Part shown: positions 32,913 through 44,955 of the stretch, piece after piece | Layout of the letters: every line of letters begins with the position of its first letter | Numbering within the stretch: position 1 is the stretch's first letter | Assembly (NCBI GenBank): GCA_021234155.1 | Contig: JAJEKV010000003.1 | Span: 14,368,386-14,432,385, forward strand | DNA: 64,000 bases | Source: Isoetes taiwanensis | Taxonomy: Eukaryota > Streptophyta > Lycopodiopsida > Isoetales > Isoetaceae | Direction: 5' to 3' | Made by a program: the position numbers and the translations under genes | Notes under the pieces: model-generated | Database searches by the model: none | Told to the model about the DNA's origin: nothing | The model's input: only the letters and a program-made list of their open reading frames with translations

Positions 32913-34971
32913 TTAATACATACAAATTTCTCAAGAGCGGAAGTATGCATTCCACATAATTTATATGAAATTACCAGTAAATGATTAAGATGAGTCACAT
33001 TCAAGAGATATGCAGATACATAATCCAAAACTCTCTGACATTGCACATTCCTTACAACTGGGAGCTACATTGAAATTGTAGCTATTGCTGAATATTTGCT
33101 TGGAAGATTTAAGTCTATTAGAGAAATTTTTGATAAGAAAATTTGTAAAGAATATGGGGACCTGTATCTAAATTTGTTCCAAAATTTCCTGCTTCTAATG
33201 TTGGTTTGTCAAAAAAATTGTATGTGATTGCACAAGACAAAATAATTTTGTGGTTGAATTTGCCTCATAAACACCAGCAAAATTAGCAGAGAACCCATGC
33301 AGTGGCTTTGTGGCTCTGTTTTGTTTCTTTTCAAATCAATTGGGGGACGGTTGACTGCTGGCCTTTTCTGAAAAACTCCAAGAAGATTTGAATGTAGCTG
33401 TGAGTTGGGACTCACCACCAAGATTCTTATTAGAAAGCTTTATTTATTTCAAACACCAGATTTCGTAGAGCAATACTGGGCTTTTTTTCGTCAAAATGGG
33501 TCTGTATCTTACTTACAAATACATCTATATGTAGAGCTTTATCCTTTTAAGATCGAAATGAATAGACCCACTAAAAGCTCTGCCGACACTTTGATGCCCT
33601 TGTAGTATTTCGCCGCCAAAATGCCTTAGAATGTCCCGCCACCAATCTAGAACCCTCTCAACCTCAGGATAAAGCTCGTTCCATACTATAAATCCTTAGG
33701 AGGTCTTGGCATTTAAAGATAGTATTTAGAATTATATCCTACATTAAGTAATTGTAAAGGATACCTATTGCATCTGCATTTCAGCGCTTCAAGGAGCCTG
33801 CCACAAAATTATGACAGAAGCAAAAACTCGACATATATAGATCTGTGTTTTGGATTAGCATTGACCATAGCTAGGTTTGAGGTTGCAAATATGCAGCGAT
33901 TGTTTTCAAAAGCGATGGCTTTTGAGTTACTGTCTGATTTGAGGAATCAAAAGAAGACTTGCGCACCCTTCCTCTTTTATTTCTTTGGGGGAAGAGTCTA
34001 GAACCTACGATAGGTTAGTTGTTACCTGAAAGATCACCCATACCATGTCTCTCTGCCCATCCGTCTATCTCCTATCCATGCACAAAAAGATACAACTAAC
34101 CACAATTGCTAGCCCTTTCTATTTTATATGCTGCCAAGGAAATTGTAAAATCTCCTAATCCTATATGAACTTTTAAGATGCTTCCAGAATCTACTGTAAC
34201 CTTCAGGAGAGCTCCATGAGTTTCCAAAGCCTGCTTTCAGCTTCGACACGCTTGAAACATCTCAAATCCATATGCAACTAATTGTCGCTCTTTGATATGC
34301 AGCTTGCTCTCTTATTTACACGTGTTAAACTCTAAAGTTAAATATGAACATTCCAAAAATACTTAGTTATTTATAAGCAAGAAGGGCAGGGCGAGAGAGT
34401 AGAAAGGTTTTAGCAGTTGAAAATTTATGCATCGAATTAGGGCATATAAGTTGTTGTGATTTGGTAAATAGTGTGCGCATTATTTGTTTATTGAATATAG
34501 ATATGAATATTGAGTTTTGCAATATTCATAGATATGTTTGTGGGAAGGGGGGCAGGTGCGAGGACGAAGAGAAGATTATGATTTAGTATCGGAGGTTGGT
34601 TGAGTATTTTAGAATGTTATATTTTGAATTGAGTTGCCTCAAAACTAGTCTATGTGCTTTCGGTGTAGCATTTGTATGACAAGCATGTAGCGAAGAATAC
34701 TAGAAATTAATTGGCGGAAGACTACCTCATTCTATATGTTATTGCATTTAAGATCATGAACTAAGATTTTCATCCAAATCATTATGTTTGGAAAGCGAGA
34801 AAGCTGAGCAGTCTTCAAGGAACAACATATCTGGAATGGAGGCTGAAGTATGGTTAGATGAAATGCGAGAATATGGGAACGCATACAGTACGAAGGATAT
34901 GGACAAGGGAAGAGTAGCAACAGGGGGGTGTAGCAAAAATATAGTGGAAGGGCTATGCTAAAGCCCATGGT
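32913..34971. other. No gene recognised
   Basis: AT-rich DNA with short chance frames only. I find no domain, terminal repeat or poly(A)-tailed element that can be supported. Confidence 0.5.
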
Positions 34972-36410
34972 TTGAGTAGGGATAGTTGTAGATTCTCAAA
35001 ATTCGTCAAGGCGTTCAAATGCCATTATGTCCCCATAGAGCATAAGTGCCATATGATGCATGCCTTCTATAGGTTGGAGCAGGGAAATAAGTCCGTGCAG
35101 AAATACATGGAAGAGTTCATGAGGCTAAGGTTGTATGTGCCGAAGCTCGGCGAAAGGCACGCCGTAGAAGGCTATATTGAAGGCCTTAACAAAAAAATCA
35201 GGAAGCTCGTCAGAGCAATCAACTTGCGGACAGTCTTGGAAGCAGAATCAAAGGTACTGAACCTATAAGGGATGGGACCTCAGGATAATGGGCAGAGGCC
35301 ATAATCCTACGATAAGGGTAAAGGCTCGGGAGCTTCAAAGGCAAACAATCCCACACCTGCCAAGAGCCCATATAATGCAAATTATATGAAGCAGTAGGAT
35401 AAAAAGCAAGTAAGCTTCAAAGACAAAGGCCAGACAGAAGTATCAGAAGTATCCAATTACTCCAAAGTAGTGAAGTCATTCTTGAATTTAATTCCGAAGG
35501 AAAAAAGGCAAGAATGCATAGAAAAACAACTATGCTTCAGGTGTTTCCATCGCAGGCACAGAACACACAACTGCCCCTTCGTAATGAACACGGGACTCAC
35601 AGAGTTAGAAGGATGGGAAAACTCCACCAGAGAACAACGACGACGACGAAGCCCGCGACTATATCCATGGTGATGTCATATTTTTACCGCAATTGACACA
35701 GAAAATGCTGAATGTCAGTATCAGGTGATATCCACCATTGGTAAAATAGTGGTCAAGTCTTTTATAATTCTCATAGATACGGGAAGCATACATAATGCTT
35801 TGCTGTGAATGGCATAAATTCTTAAATTGAAAACCCTCAAGTCAAAACTCGACCCATTGTTCTAGCGAGTGGAGCCATATACAACAAGCAAGAAGATGAA
35901 TTTCAACATAGACTTGCCAGGGATCAACATTGGAATGGGGACCGAAATAATGAACATAGAGAAATATGACCTCATCATAGGTATGGAATACCTCATTCCA
36001 GCAAAAGCAGTGATCGATTGCACAAACGAAAAATGCCTTAACGGCACCAAACGAAAAGATTATCGAGATAACAGGTAAAGAGGTCACCCCAATAATGCAG
36101 TGCATGTCTAGTAAGAAATTACTTAAATGCATTAAAAAAGAAAAAGTAGCATATATCTTTAAATTGGAACTCGCAGAGGAAGATTCACCCGAGGATAAGG
36201 AAAATAAAGCCTTGCACAATCTACCCAAACAAGTGGCCAAGCTGGTAAGGAGTTTCACGACTTATTCCCTGAATTTCCTCCTTAAAGAGAAGTAGAATAT
36301 GAGATAGTACTCGAGTTGGTACAAAACCCACTAGTAAGGCACCATACAGAATGACAGTCCATGAACTAACTGAGCTGAAGAAACAGTTGCAAGAGCTATG
36401 GTCAAGATGA
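34972..36410 (+). mobile_element. Gypsy fragment: capsid, zinc knuckle, protease
   Basis: A second member of the gypsy family at 4.7-12.3 kb. Capsid-like sequence (HKCHMMHAFYRLEQGNKSVQKYMEEFMRLR, 34972-35268) is followed by the zinc knuckle CFRC....H....C (about 35533-35574), the protease active site LIDTGS (35770-35787), protease C-terminal half (INIGMGTEIM...IIGMEYL) and the linker that leads to RT ([10 protein letters not shown], about 36370). It ends there. Frameshifts separate the parts. It shows what is missing from the larger element. Confidence 0.8.
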
Positions 36411-37409
36411 AATATCTTTGCAATAAAAAGCCAAAACATGATACCACTTACAACCTGCCAGCTTTGCCATTTGTTTCTTAGTCTTCTATTCTACTGAATG
36501 AGAAAAAGGGTCATTTGGCATCCTTTGGGCTTCACACTCATTTTCATTTATGCATTTGAGGCTATTCTTCTTTTGCCAATGCCGCCCAAGAAGGGCCTCA
36601 ATTTTTCATTGTGCTACTAATGGAATCACGACCTGCTATATTAAACTGAAGCATGGCACTTGAAACAAATGGCTGATAAGAGGGAAGAAAAATAACTATG
36701 AAGCCAGATTTCCTTGCTGAGTGAAGCAAGTGTGTCAAATTGCTAATCATTCCTAATAAAAACTTTCAATCGTATTTTCAATCATCCAGATTTGCAGATA
36801 CAGAATCCATTGCGGCCCAAACATTCCAATTCTGTCTCATCGTCCTATCGTATACCAGTTGTCATAATTCATATTGGAGGCAGACAAAACATGATATGTG
36901 ATAAGAAATGACATTTCGAAAAACTGCATAAACAATCTCCAGTGCTTAAATTTGAGTGCAGTGGCTTGTGTAGCTTTTCCATTCAAAGTTTCAATATTCT
37001 GAAGAGCAATCATTAGAATTAAAAATACATTAGGGCGAGCTCAAGCTACTTAGGATGAGCACATTGGAATCCTAATTAACAAAGTTAACATAGTAATGAA
37101 ATGAGAAAACAGGAACGGAACAAATGCATGATGCACCTTCGCTTACCAATAGACAATGTAGTGAATAAAACTAAAGAAGAAGAAAATAGTAAAATATAAC
37201 CAATAAAGTACAATCTTCCTAGCTAAATAATTCATGCCTCAAATTACACACCAATTTGTCAAAAGAAACAATGAGACCAAAGTTTAGTCCCATATCTTGG
37301 ATAAAATAAAGTTCCCAAGCCACCACGCACAATTTACATAATTAGAATGAACAACTGCATTTAAAATCTTTAAAAAATATGGTTGACCATGAAGGCTCAA
37401 ATTGCCATC
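36411..37409. other. No gene recognised
   Basis: AT-rich sequence between the gypsy fragment and LINE copy B. Nothing coding or repetitive can be supported. Confidence 0.5.
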
Positions 37410-39180
37410 CTAAAAGAATAGAATAGAATATGATTTTATCGTCCACGGAGACCAACTGGCCTATGGGACCCAAGTACAAAGAGAGAGCAAAGAAAGCAGC
37501 GATACTACCGGGATTAAAAACCCCCACCAAGGGTTTTCGGGAAAAAACCTTAGTAGCAATAAGGATGCCGACATACCGCACGCTTATATACATAATCACA
37601 AGTACAAACCGAGGTTAATGTCTGGACGGGGGCATAATCGAGTCCGCGTATCCATTACCTCCCCGGAGGTACGATCCCAACAAGCCTACGTGCTTTCGCG
37701 CTCAAGAGCTCATGCAAGGCCTGATGGGGCACAACTAACCGAGCATACCGGAGCCCGATATGCTCGTGATGCGGACAAAGGCCCGGAGGGCGTGACTTTC
37801 ATCCTCAATGGCGCCCCGTTGACGGCATTGACGGACTCTGCCCTCACGCCGGCTCCCCGGTCCATCTCCCCGCTCAATGCGGGAGGTGGTGTGCACTGTC
37901 TTGAATGGAAGCAATCACCCCGCGCTTTTCATGGGTAGATGGGTGCACGTGTAGTGGTGTGGGCCCCTCGTGAGCATGGGATTAACCCCGCCGTCGATAA
38001 TTTGCCACCTTGACATGTGACAGGGGCCTCTGATCCCAAAGCTTGGCCATGAAGCAAGCATCCAAAATCTTTGCTTCAAAGGCCAAGCGTTCCTTCGGTG
38101 CATGCACCGGTCCACATCTGTATTGCTGCACATTCCATAGCGAAACCACTGGCTTGCTTGTCTTTCCAAAGAAGCTTTGAGTCGCTGCGGGGCACATCGC
38201 CACCGCCAAAGCAAGGTTGGGCAGCCGGGCTTCATCCATAGCCACCACCTTCGAAGTAAATAATGTGACGTTCCAAATAGCAGCCCTCTGTAATGGAAGG
38301 AAGCCCGTCTCGGAGCAAGATCGATATGGGACCGTGGATTTCACCCGGTGCCCGGCCAAGAAGGCCTTCAGTACACCGCTCTAGATCGTTCCAAGTGGTG
38401 AGGGATATCACCGCCCCCCACTTACGCCCCCATAGAGGAGGACCGGTTCAACCAAGGCCACGAACAAAGTGTGCCCGGTGACCCCATGCATACGACTCTC
38501 GCCTTCGACTATTGTTTTGCATTGCATACGGGGGCTTTCCGGCTGCGGTGACCCGTAACGATGGATGCATCCCAAAGGTGTGGTAGTAGAAAACTCAATG
38601 CCCAAATACTTATAAGATCGAGCCACCTCCACTACCCCTGGTAAGTGAATGAGGGAAGGCGTGGGTGCCGGATGATGGGACCAGCAGAAGACCCTTTGTC
38701 TTGGCCAAGTTAACTCTCATGTCGGTGAATTGGCGTAAAAGTGTCCAAAGCATCCGTGGCGTTGCATGTCCTCCGGGTATATGCGAGCAGGTCAACATCA
38801 TCGGCATATATGAGTTGCCGGATTATGTGGTGCATCAACCGAAGCCTCCCCCGTTCTCGCCTAGCCATTCTTCTAGCTGGTCAATGTACAAGCCGAAGAG
38901 CATCGGGGATAGAGGGCAGCCCCCTGGCGCGCACCCAATGCTACTAACAACGGGCTCCCCGAGCGATGTGAGGCTTACCGGAGCAAGCCTCGTATAGTCT
39001 GTATATAGCATTCTGCAAGTCAACGGGGGTCCCTAGCTGTCTCAATCTATCCCACAACTTATCCCGAGGCACTGTGTCAAAAGCCTTTGCGAAATCCACA
39101 AAGCAACAATACAGATTCTGGCGTCGATTCCGGCTATCCTCTATGAGTGTTCGCAGAGTGAAGATATGGTCAATAGTAAA
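37410..39180 (-). mobile_element. LINE copy B, 5'-truncated
   Basis: Minus strand, same family as copy A but clearly diverged. It contains the RT motif HPYADD region in broken form (QLIYADDVD-like text at about 38800), the YKYLGIEF block (38600), a C-terminal finger region, the hairpin at 37449-37462 and a tail of TTCTA repeats (37415-37430). The truncation is at about 39180, within RT. The upstream boundary has no clear target duplication. Confidence 0.8.
37449..37462 (-). other. LINE 3'-terminal hairpin, copy B
   Basis: The minus strand reads AGGCCAGTTGGTCT: stem AGGCC/GGTCT (one G-U type pair) around AGTT. Position relative to GTGGACGATAAAA and the tail is the same as in copies A and C. 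Confidence 0.75.
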
Positions 39181-41100
39181 GAATCCCTCTTGAAAACAAT
39201 GGACCGGACAACATCCTTGAGGAAAAAAACATCTAAAAATGCAAAGCCACTGGACATTGAGAAAACAATGATGGAGACCCCTATAAGGTCAACTTTGTAG
39301 TGTGCATAGTGAGTGGCGTTAGTGTGATTAATAAATGAGCATTGAAACATCGTGGGAGAAAGGCATTGCATTTACAAACAAAACACGAATCCAACAACTG
39401 ACTCCAAATACAAGGGTTTGAATATTCTCAACTGCCCTACTGCCGGAGAGAACACAACTCCAAATCCGGCCATATCTATCTCTAATGACAAAGAGGTAGT
39501 TGTGAAATTGCAAATAGATAAGCATGTACAATCTCACCTTCACAAAGTACAGTAAACACAGAGCCAATACCACTGTTTCTATTAGTTGTCAGGATTTTCC
39601 ATCTTCAGTTTTGGAAGATGCACCGTCCCTTTCTTTGTCTGAGCAAAATTTAAAAGCAACTTAAAATACGTAATACATATATGTCAAAGCACATTACCAG
39701 AAAGAAATTTTGACCATGAGCTAAGAAAAAAACTCTAAGAGTAGCTGCATGTACATGATCTCTATAATAAATGATGCTAGAAAGCCGAGTTCCTTCAACA
39801 TGGTAACATAAATAACCCACCACAACAGTTTACCAATCATGGCCATGAATGACATTGAAAGAAATATGTGGTGCAGACACAAAAACTTAAAGGGGAAACT
39901 CTTCTTTGTTCTTCAAATGTGCCAGGAGAGACCGTAAGTCATGTTTAACTGCATGAGCTTCATCTTCACTATCGATTGTATGCTACAATCTGTCCACCCA
40001 TTCACACTATTTTCTTGTCTGTCCACTTATCCCCAGAGAAAATTGGCGTTTTGATAAAATCCATCGCCATAATTGGCGCCTTGATAAAGTCCATCGCCAT
40101 AATTGGGGCCAAAACACCCTCGGCCACAAATTTCGCCCAAAAAACCTATAAAAGGCCCACGATTTGGTCTGTAAGATTAGGGCATCTAGAGCTTTATCTT
40201 TTGAATAAACAGGGGATATTCTCAGATCATCAGAAATGACAGAAAGATCACAAATAAGAAGCACCATGAAGGAATTAACATGCTCAAACCATTGCTATAG
40301 GCGGCTGAAAAAAACTTAGGAAAGGACGAATCTAGAATTTCTCTAGCACCCAAACAACAGAGATTAGCTGGACCATACCCGGATAGATCTTCGCCATAGC
40401 GCAACCAAGAAGTCCCATTTGAAAAAAAAAAAGAGGGGCCATCAGGAAAAAAAAAGGAATGATAGTGATTATTAAATGTGGCGCCACCTTTTGAGGGGGA
40501 TTTAATGATGATGTCTTTCTACTAACGGCCTAGATCAAAAGCCTCAAATAAGGGGCCAGCTTGAGGCATCACGAGGTGGCTCCACTTGAGCCACCCATCC
40601 AGCATTTTTGACGGACGAGATGAGTCTCTTATACAGCAGGGGGGTAGCTTGAGGTGCTTAAGTAATTGTGTGTATATATAACATATTTTTTATTTTTTAA
40701 TTTTTTTTTTGTTTTGCAGATACAGTTTTGAGTTTGCACATCGTATCAAATTGGTATCAGAGTGAGGTTTTGGTTCTTCTAGAACCTGTGGATGAAGTTC
40801 ATATTCTTGCTAGAATTTTAATTAAGTAGAGAGCCGAGTTTTTGTTCGAAACTTGCAACACAAATATGACGCAACCAATTAATCTCTTGTTTGCATCATC
40901 CACATCAACACTTCCTATTTAATTACTTGTGTTAATGTATTACTTTGCTATAGAATATGGGAGCTGATTAAAAACTAAAACCCTCGTTTGTGTGGGTCTG
41001 TGGCATATCCTGGGTATATGCTGGAATATCTCGGGATATGCTGGTGACTGCTCAAAACCGATTGTCACCAGTAAACTGGCGGTCAGCTGCGTTCTGGATC
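39181..41100. other. No gene; small repeats and an orphan primer-site-like word
   Basis: A ~34-bp unit (ATTGGCG, then TTGATAAA, then TCCATCGCCATA) repeats about three times at 40044-40113. At 40752, TGGTATCAGAG stands three bases after CGTATCA, which resembles an LTR end plus primer-binding site. No matching LTR start or pol was found, so a retroelement is only a possibility. Confidence 0.4.
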
Positions 41101-41407
41101 GCCAACCGGGTAACTGGCAACTCCAATCCTGGGCAAAAAAATTTCCGTGGGATAAAATCCCTGGTTATTGTGGAGACATGCATTGCGACACTTCTGCAAC
41201 GTAATGCAAGCGGATAAAACAGCTTTCTTGAGTGGATGCAGGTACATTTTTATCTCTTTTCTTTTTCCTTCTTGAGCATTCAAGTATTTCTTTTGAATAA
41301 TTCAGCCAAATATGTGTTAGTGGATTGCAATAAATAAATTTTACACTTAACACGAGATGCTGCATACAAGCTTCTTCAGTCTTGTGATAAAAGTAAAGAT
41401 TTAGAGT

Positions 41408-43465
41408 ATGGGAGGAAGGTGCAGTATATTTTGGTTAACAATGCTCTGGAGTCAGTGCCCGTTCTGGGTGACCACCTCATTCGTCCATTCTCTTATACTG
41501 GAAGCTTGTTTGAAGCAAACAGAGCATTTGATAAGATTTCAGAACCAAGTGCTCATTCATGGGCTGCAGTTCTTTCGCAAACTTGGACAATCTGAAACTT
41601 CCCTTCAATTGTATTATAAGATGTTGTCTATGGGCGTGAAAAGCGACAAATATATTTCCTGTGCTATCCTCAGGGCTTGTGCAGATAGCAAATCTCTTTT
41701 GCAAGGAAGAGTCATTCATCATGGGATGACTGAAAGTGGCATTGAACATGACAGTGCTCTGGGAAATTCTTTGATGGATATGTATGCTAAGTGTTGGAGT
41801 TTGGAAGAGGCATGTAACATTTTTTACAACATGCCAAATCAGGATGTGGTCTCATAGAATATAATGATTGCAGCAGCATGGAGAAGGTTCTCTAGCTCTT
41901 CATTGTTTTCATATGACCTTAAGGTCCAAAAAGGGCATGATTCAATACATTATTATTATTATTATTATATGATGCAGGAGAGATGCATACATGCAGATGA
42001 TGTTACCTTTCTGCCCCATGACCTTAAGGTCCAAAAAGGGCATGATTCAATACATTATTATTATTATTATATGATGCAGGAGAGATGCATACATGCAGAT
42101 GATGTTACCTTTCTGAGCACCTTGAAAGCGTGTTCTAACATAGGATCATTGGAGCATAGAAGGACCATGCATGAAGAGATTATGAACCGTGGACTGCAAT
42201 TAGTTGCTTCTGTGAGCAGCTCCCTTATTGATATGTATGCCAAATGTTGCAGTCCAGAAGAGTCATGCAATGTCTTTGAACATTCGCAAGATCGAGATGT
42301 TGTGTCGTGGAATGCAATGGTTGGAGCATATGTCCAAAATGGTGATGGTCTTCCAGCTCTAGAATGCTTTGAGAAGATGGAACAGGAAGGCGTGAAACAA
42401 AATGAAGTTACCTTTTTGAATGTCCTAAAAGCTTGCACTAGTATAGCTTTAATAGGAGAGGGCAGGCTTATCCATGTCAAGTTAATTAAAAGCAAACTCC
42501 TGCCAAGTTCTCCTCTGGGCATTGCTCTAGTAGATATGTATGGTAAACGTGGAAGTTTGGAGAGGCATGCCAAGTATTTTACATGTTATTTAATAAAAAT
42601 GTAGTTTCATGGAACGCAATGATTGCAGGATATGCACTGCATGGAGAATATTCCTCGGCCCTAGAATGCATGGAAAGGATGAGGCTGGATATGGAAGGTA
42701 TCGAGCCAAACATAGTGTCATGGGGTGCAGTAATTGCAGCACATGCTCAACATGGAGGGGTGTTTAGCTTTAGAATGTTTCGATAAAATGCAAGCGACAG
42801 GCTTGAAGCCAAATGAAATTATAATTGCTAGTGTCCTGAAGGCATGTGCAGAGGTAGGGGCAGTAGACCAAGGTAAGTTCATACATAATGAAATTGTTAA
42901 AGGTGGCCTGCAATTAGATGTTGCTGTGGGGAGCAGTTTGGTTGATATGTATGTAAAATTTGATTGCCTAGAAGAAGCATGCAATGTCTTTGAAAGATTG
43001 CCAAGTCGTAATGTCATATCATGGAATGTGATTATAGCAGGATATGCTTAGCACGAAAAGTATGTTCAAGCAATAGAATGTTTCGAGAAGCTGCAAAATA
43101 AGGATATACATCCAGAGATAAGAAGCCTAGAGAAGGCAAGTAAACTTTTTAAGCAGTACCCCATTCGGGATGTGGTGTTTTGGAATGCAATGGTTACAGC
43201 ATATGCCCAGCATGGCGAAGGTGCTCTTTTTCTAGAATGCTTTCAAAGAATGCAACAGGTAGGCGTAAAGCCAGATGAATCATCATTTACTAGTATTCTG
43301 ATTGCCTGCAGCCATGCAGGCTTACTGGATGATGGTCATTGGCATTTACCAATTCTGCAACTGGAGCTTCTCCTTTCAGAAAAATATATGGGTTTGATGT
43401 TTGCTTCATTCCCATCAGGTTCTTCAAACAACATTAAGACTGATGATTTGTTTTCCACTGTATGA
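41408..43465 (+). pseudogene. PLS-type PPR protein pseudogene
   Basis: Successive frames carry at least six PPR repeats: GVKSDKYISCAILRACADSK, SALGNSLMDMYAKCWSLEEA, RDVVSWNAMVGAYVQNGDG, GVKQNEVTFLNVLKAC, NVVSWNAMIAGYALHGE, GLKPNEIIIASVLKACAE, RDVVFWNAMVTAYAQHGEG and GVKPDESSFTSILIACSHAG. PLS-class PPR proteins bind organellar RNA, often for C-to-U editing. No E or DYW domain is visible. Stops (VVS* at 41857, IAGYA* at 43050), frameshifts (about 42590 and 42780) and a 105-bp tandem duplication show decay. The end passes into copia debris at about 43610. Confidence 0.85.
41914..42117 (+). repeat. 105-bp tandem duplication in the PPR pseudogene
   Basis: Two copies start TGACCTTAAGGTCC at 41914 and 42019 and end in GATGTTACCTTTCTG. 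They differ mainly by the length of an ATT microsatellite (seven versus about five repeats). The duplication adds a translated run of tyrosines and repeats MMQERCIHADDVTFL, in frame. Confidence 0.9.
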
Positions 43466-43609
43466 GTGCTATTTTGCAAGACCAAGCTGCGAGTTTAAAG
43501 AAATGGAAGAATTGTATTTTTTTTTCACTATAAGTGTTATTTCATCTTTTCTTTCTTATTCATCTTGGATATCAAAAATCTTGAGCTGACTGCTATTTGT
43601 GTTCTAGGA

Positions 43610-44170
43610 TTGAAGGATCCAAGATTTCCATACGGTTGCTTTATGTAGATGCCATGGTATTGACAGACGATGCATCTGAAGCGATTGCCTACAGTAATTT
43701 TTTTTTGAAATCACTGATCTAGAACTTATGCATTACCTATTGGTATCTATGTCGCTCAGCGAAGTACGTTTCTGAGGTTTTGGATAAAATTCCACATGAC
43801 AGATTGCAAACCTGTTCAAACTCCTCATGCACCAGACTAACAATCAATTCTTAATTCAAATCAAGAGGACACATATCCTACACTCTATAGGTATGTAGTT
43901 GGGACTCTTCTATACATCACCTTGCCCAGATCTGGCCTATGCAATAGGAGTGTTAACAAGGTTTAACATCCTAACCAACTGATCTAGGACTTATGCATTA
44001 CTGTCTGAGAGTAGAGGTTTGGCAGGAACCGATTGGTATCTATATCACTCTGCAAAGTACGTTTCTGAGGTTCTGGATAAATTCCACAGGACAGATTGCA
44101 AACCCGCTCAAACTCTTTATGCTACTCATGAACAAACTGCCAAGAATAAGGTTTTAAATGTTGTTCCTCC
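43610..44170 (+). pseudogene. Copia RT/RNase H debris, partly repeated
   Basis: Degraded text reads LLYVDAMVLTDDA (YVDD box region), SAKYVSEVLDK, LQTCSNSS (normally CKPVxTP) and RYVVGTLLYIT. A second, less damaged copy of the AKYVSEVLDKFH segment starts at about 43980. This fragment separates two parts of the PPR pseudogene. Confidence 0.65.
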
Positions 44171-44359
44171 TAATAAACTTTAGTTTTGTTTTGGTAGCAG
44201 TGTTAGTCATTAGGAGGGATGTTGGCATCCTAGTTGACATGTCATGTCGATGACGTCACACTGCTGACCTAGCATATAGTTGCTGACATTGCATGCTACA
44301 AAAGTTTCTTGATTTCATTGTTTTAGTATTTTTTTTTTCATTTTTTGCAATATCTCTAG

Positions 44360-44870
44360 GTGACCTTAAATGCCATTGACAAAGCCCAGGAAATACATGC
44401 AAGCATTACAAAAAAAGGTTTGGAGAGGGACGTCTTGGTTGCTAATGCTTTGATAGACGTTCATGCCAAATGTGCATCACTTGCAGAGGCTGAGGGGGTG
44501 TTCAGATATCTGCCAAATCAAGATGCTATTTCATGGACCATGGTTATGGCCAAAAAGCATTGCAGCTCTTTGAACAGATGCAACTAGAAGGATTGTCTCC
44601 AGATCCTTTTACTTTTGCTTCCTGTTTGAAAGCTTGTGGAAGTATAGGGGCCATAGAAATATAGCATGAGGCAATAGAATGTTTTTCTGGCATTCAAGCA
44701 TGGTATAAAGCCAGATGTTGTTACTTTTATGTGTCTCCTTACTGCGTGTAGTCGGGCTGGCCTAGTTGCCCAAGGTCAGGAATACTTTGAAATGATGAGA
44801 GGAGATTATCATATAGAACCAACAAGAGATCACTATAATAGCATCGTTGACATCTTCTCTACAAACAATA
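44360..44870 (+). pseudogene. PPR pseudogene, 3' fragment
   Basis: AIDKAQEIHASITKKGLERDVLVANALIDVHAKCASLAEAE and NQDAISWTMVMA are PPR repeats, and GIKPDVVTFMCLLTACSRAGLVAQGQEYFEMM...EPTRDHYNSIVDIF is the usual last PPR stretch. Stops lie between the two. It may be the tail of the 41408 gene or of a second PPR gene. No E/DYW domain follows. Confidence 0.75.
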
Positions 44871-44955
44871 CCATTCGGGACATGGGCATTTGGGACAAGG
44901 GCAAGAAAGGGCAAGAATGGACATTCGGGACAAGGGCAAGAATGGGTTTTCCAGC
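44865..44955 (+). repeat. GGGACAAGGGCAAGAA minisatellite
   Basis: CATTCGGGACATGGGCATTT opens a tract in which GGGACAAGGGCAAGAA(A/T)GG recurs with ATTCGGGACA spacers. It sits exactly where the PPR frame is lost. Confidence 0.7.

Noticed and set aside
37618-37938. Plus-strand open frames over the LINE copy B
   Set aside because: They are antisense shadows of the LINE C-terminal region, as shown by the matching frame in copy A.
40752-40765. TGGTATCAGAG primer-site-like word as evidence of a full LTR element
   Set aside because: No LTR start, second LTR or pol sequence could be found around it, so only the word itself is recorded.
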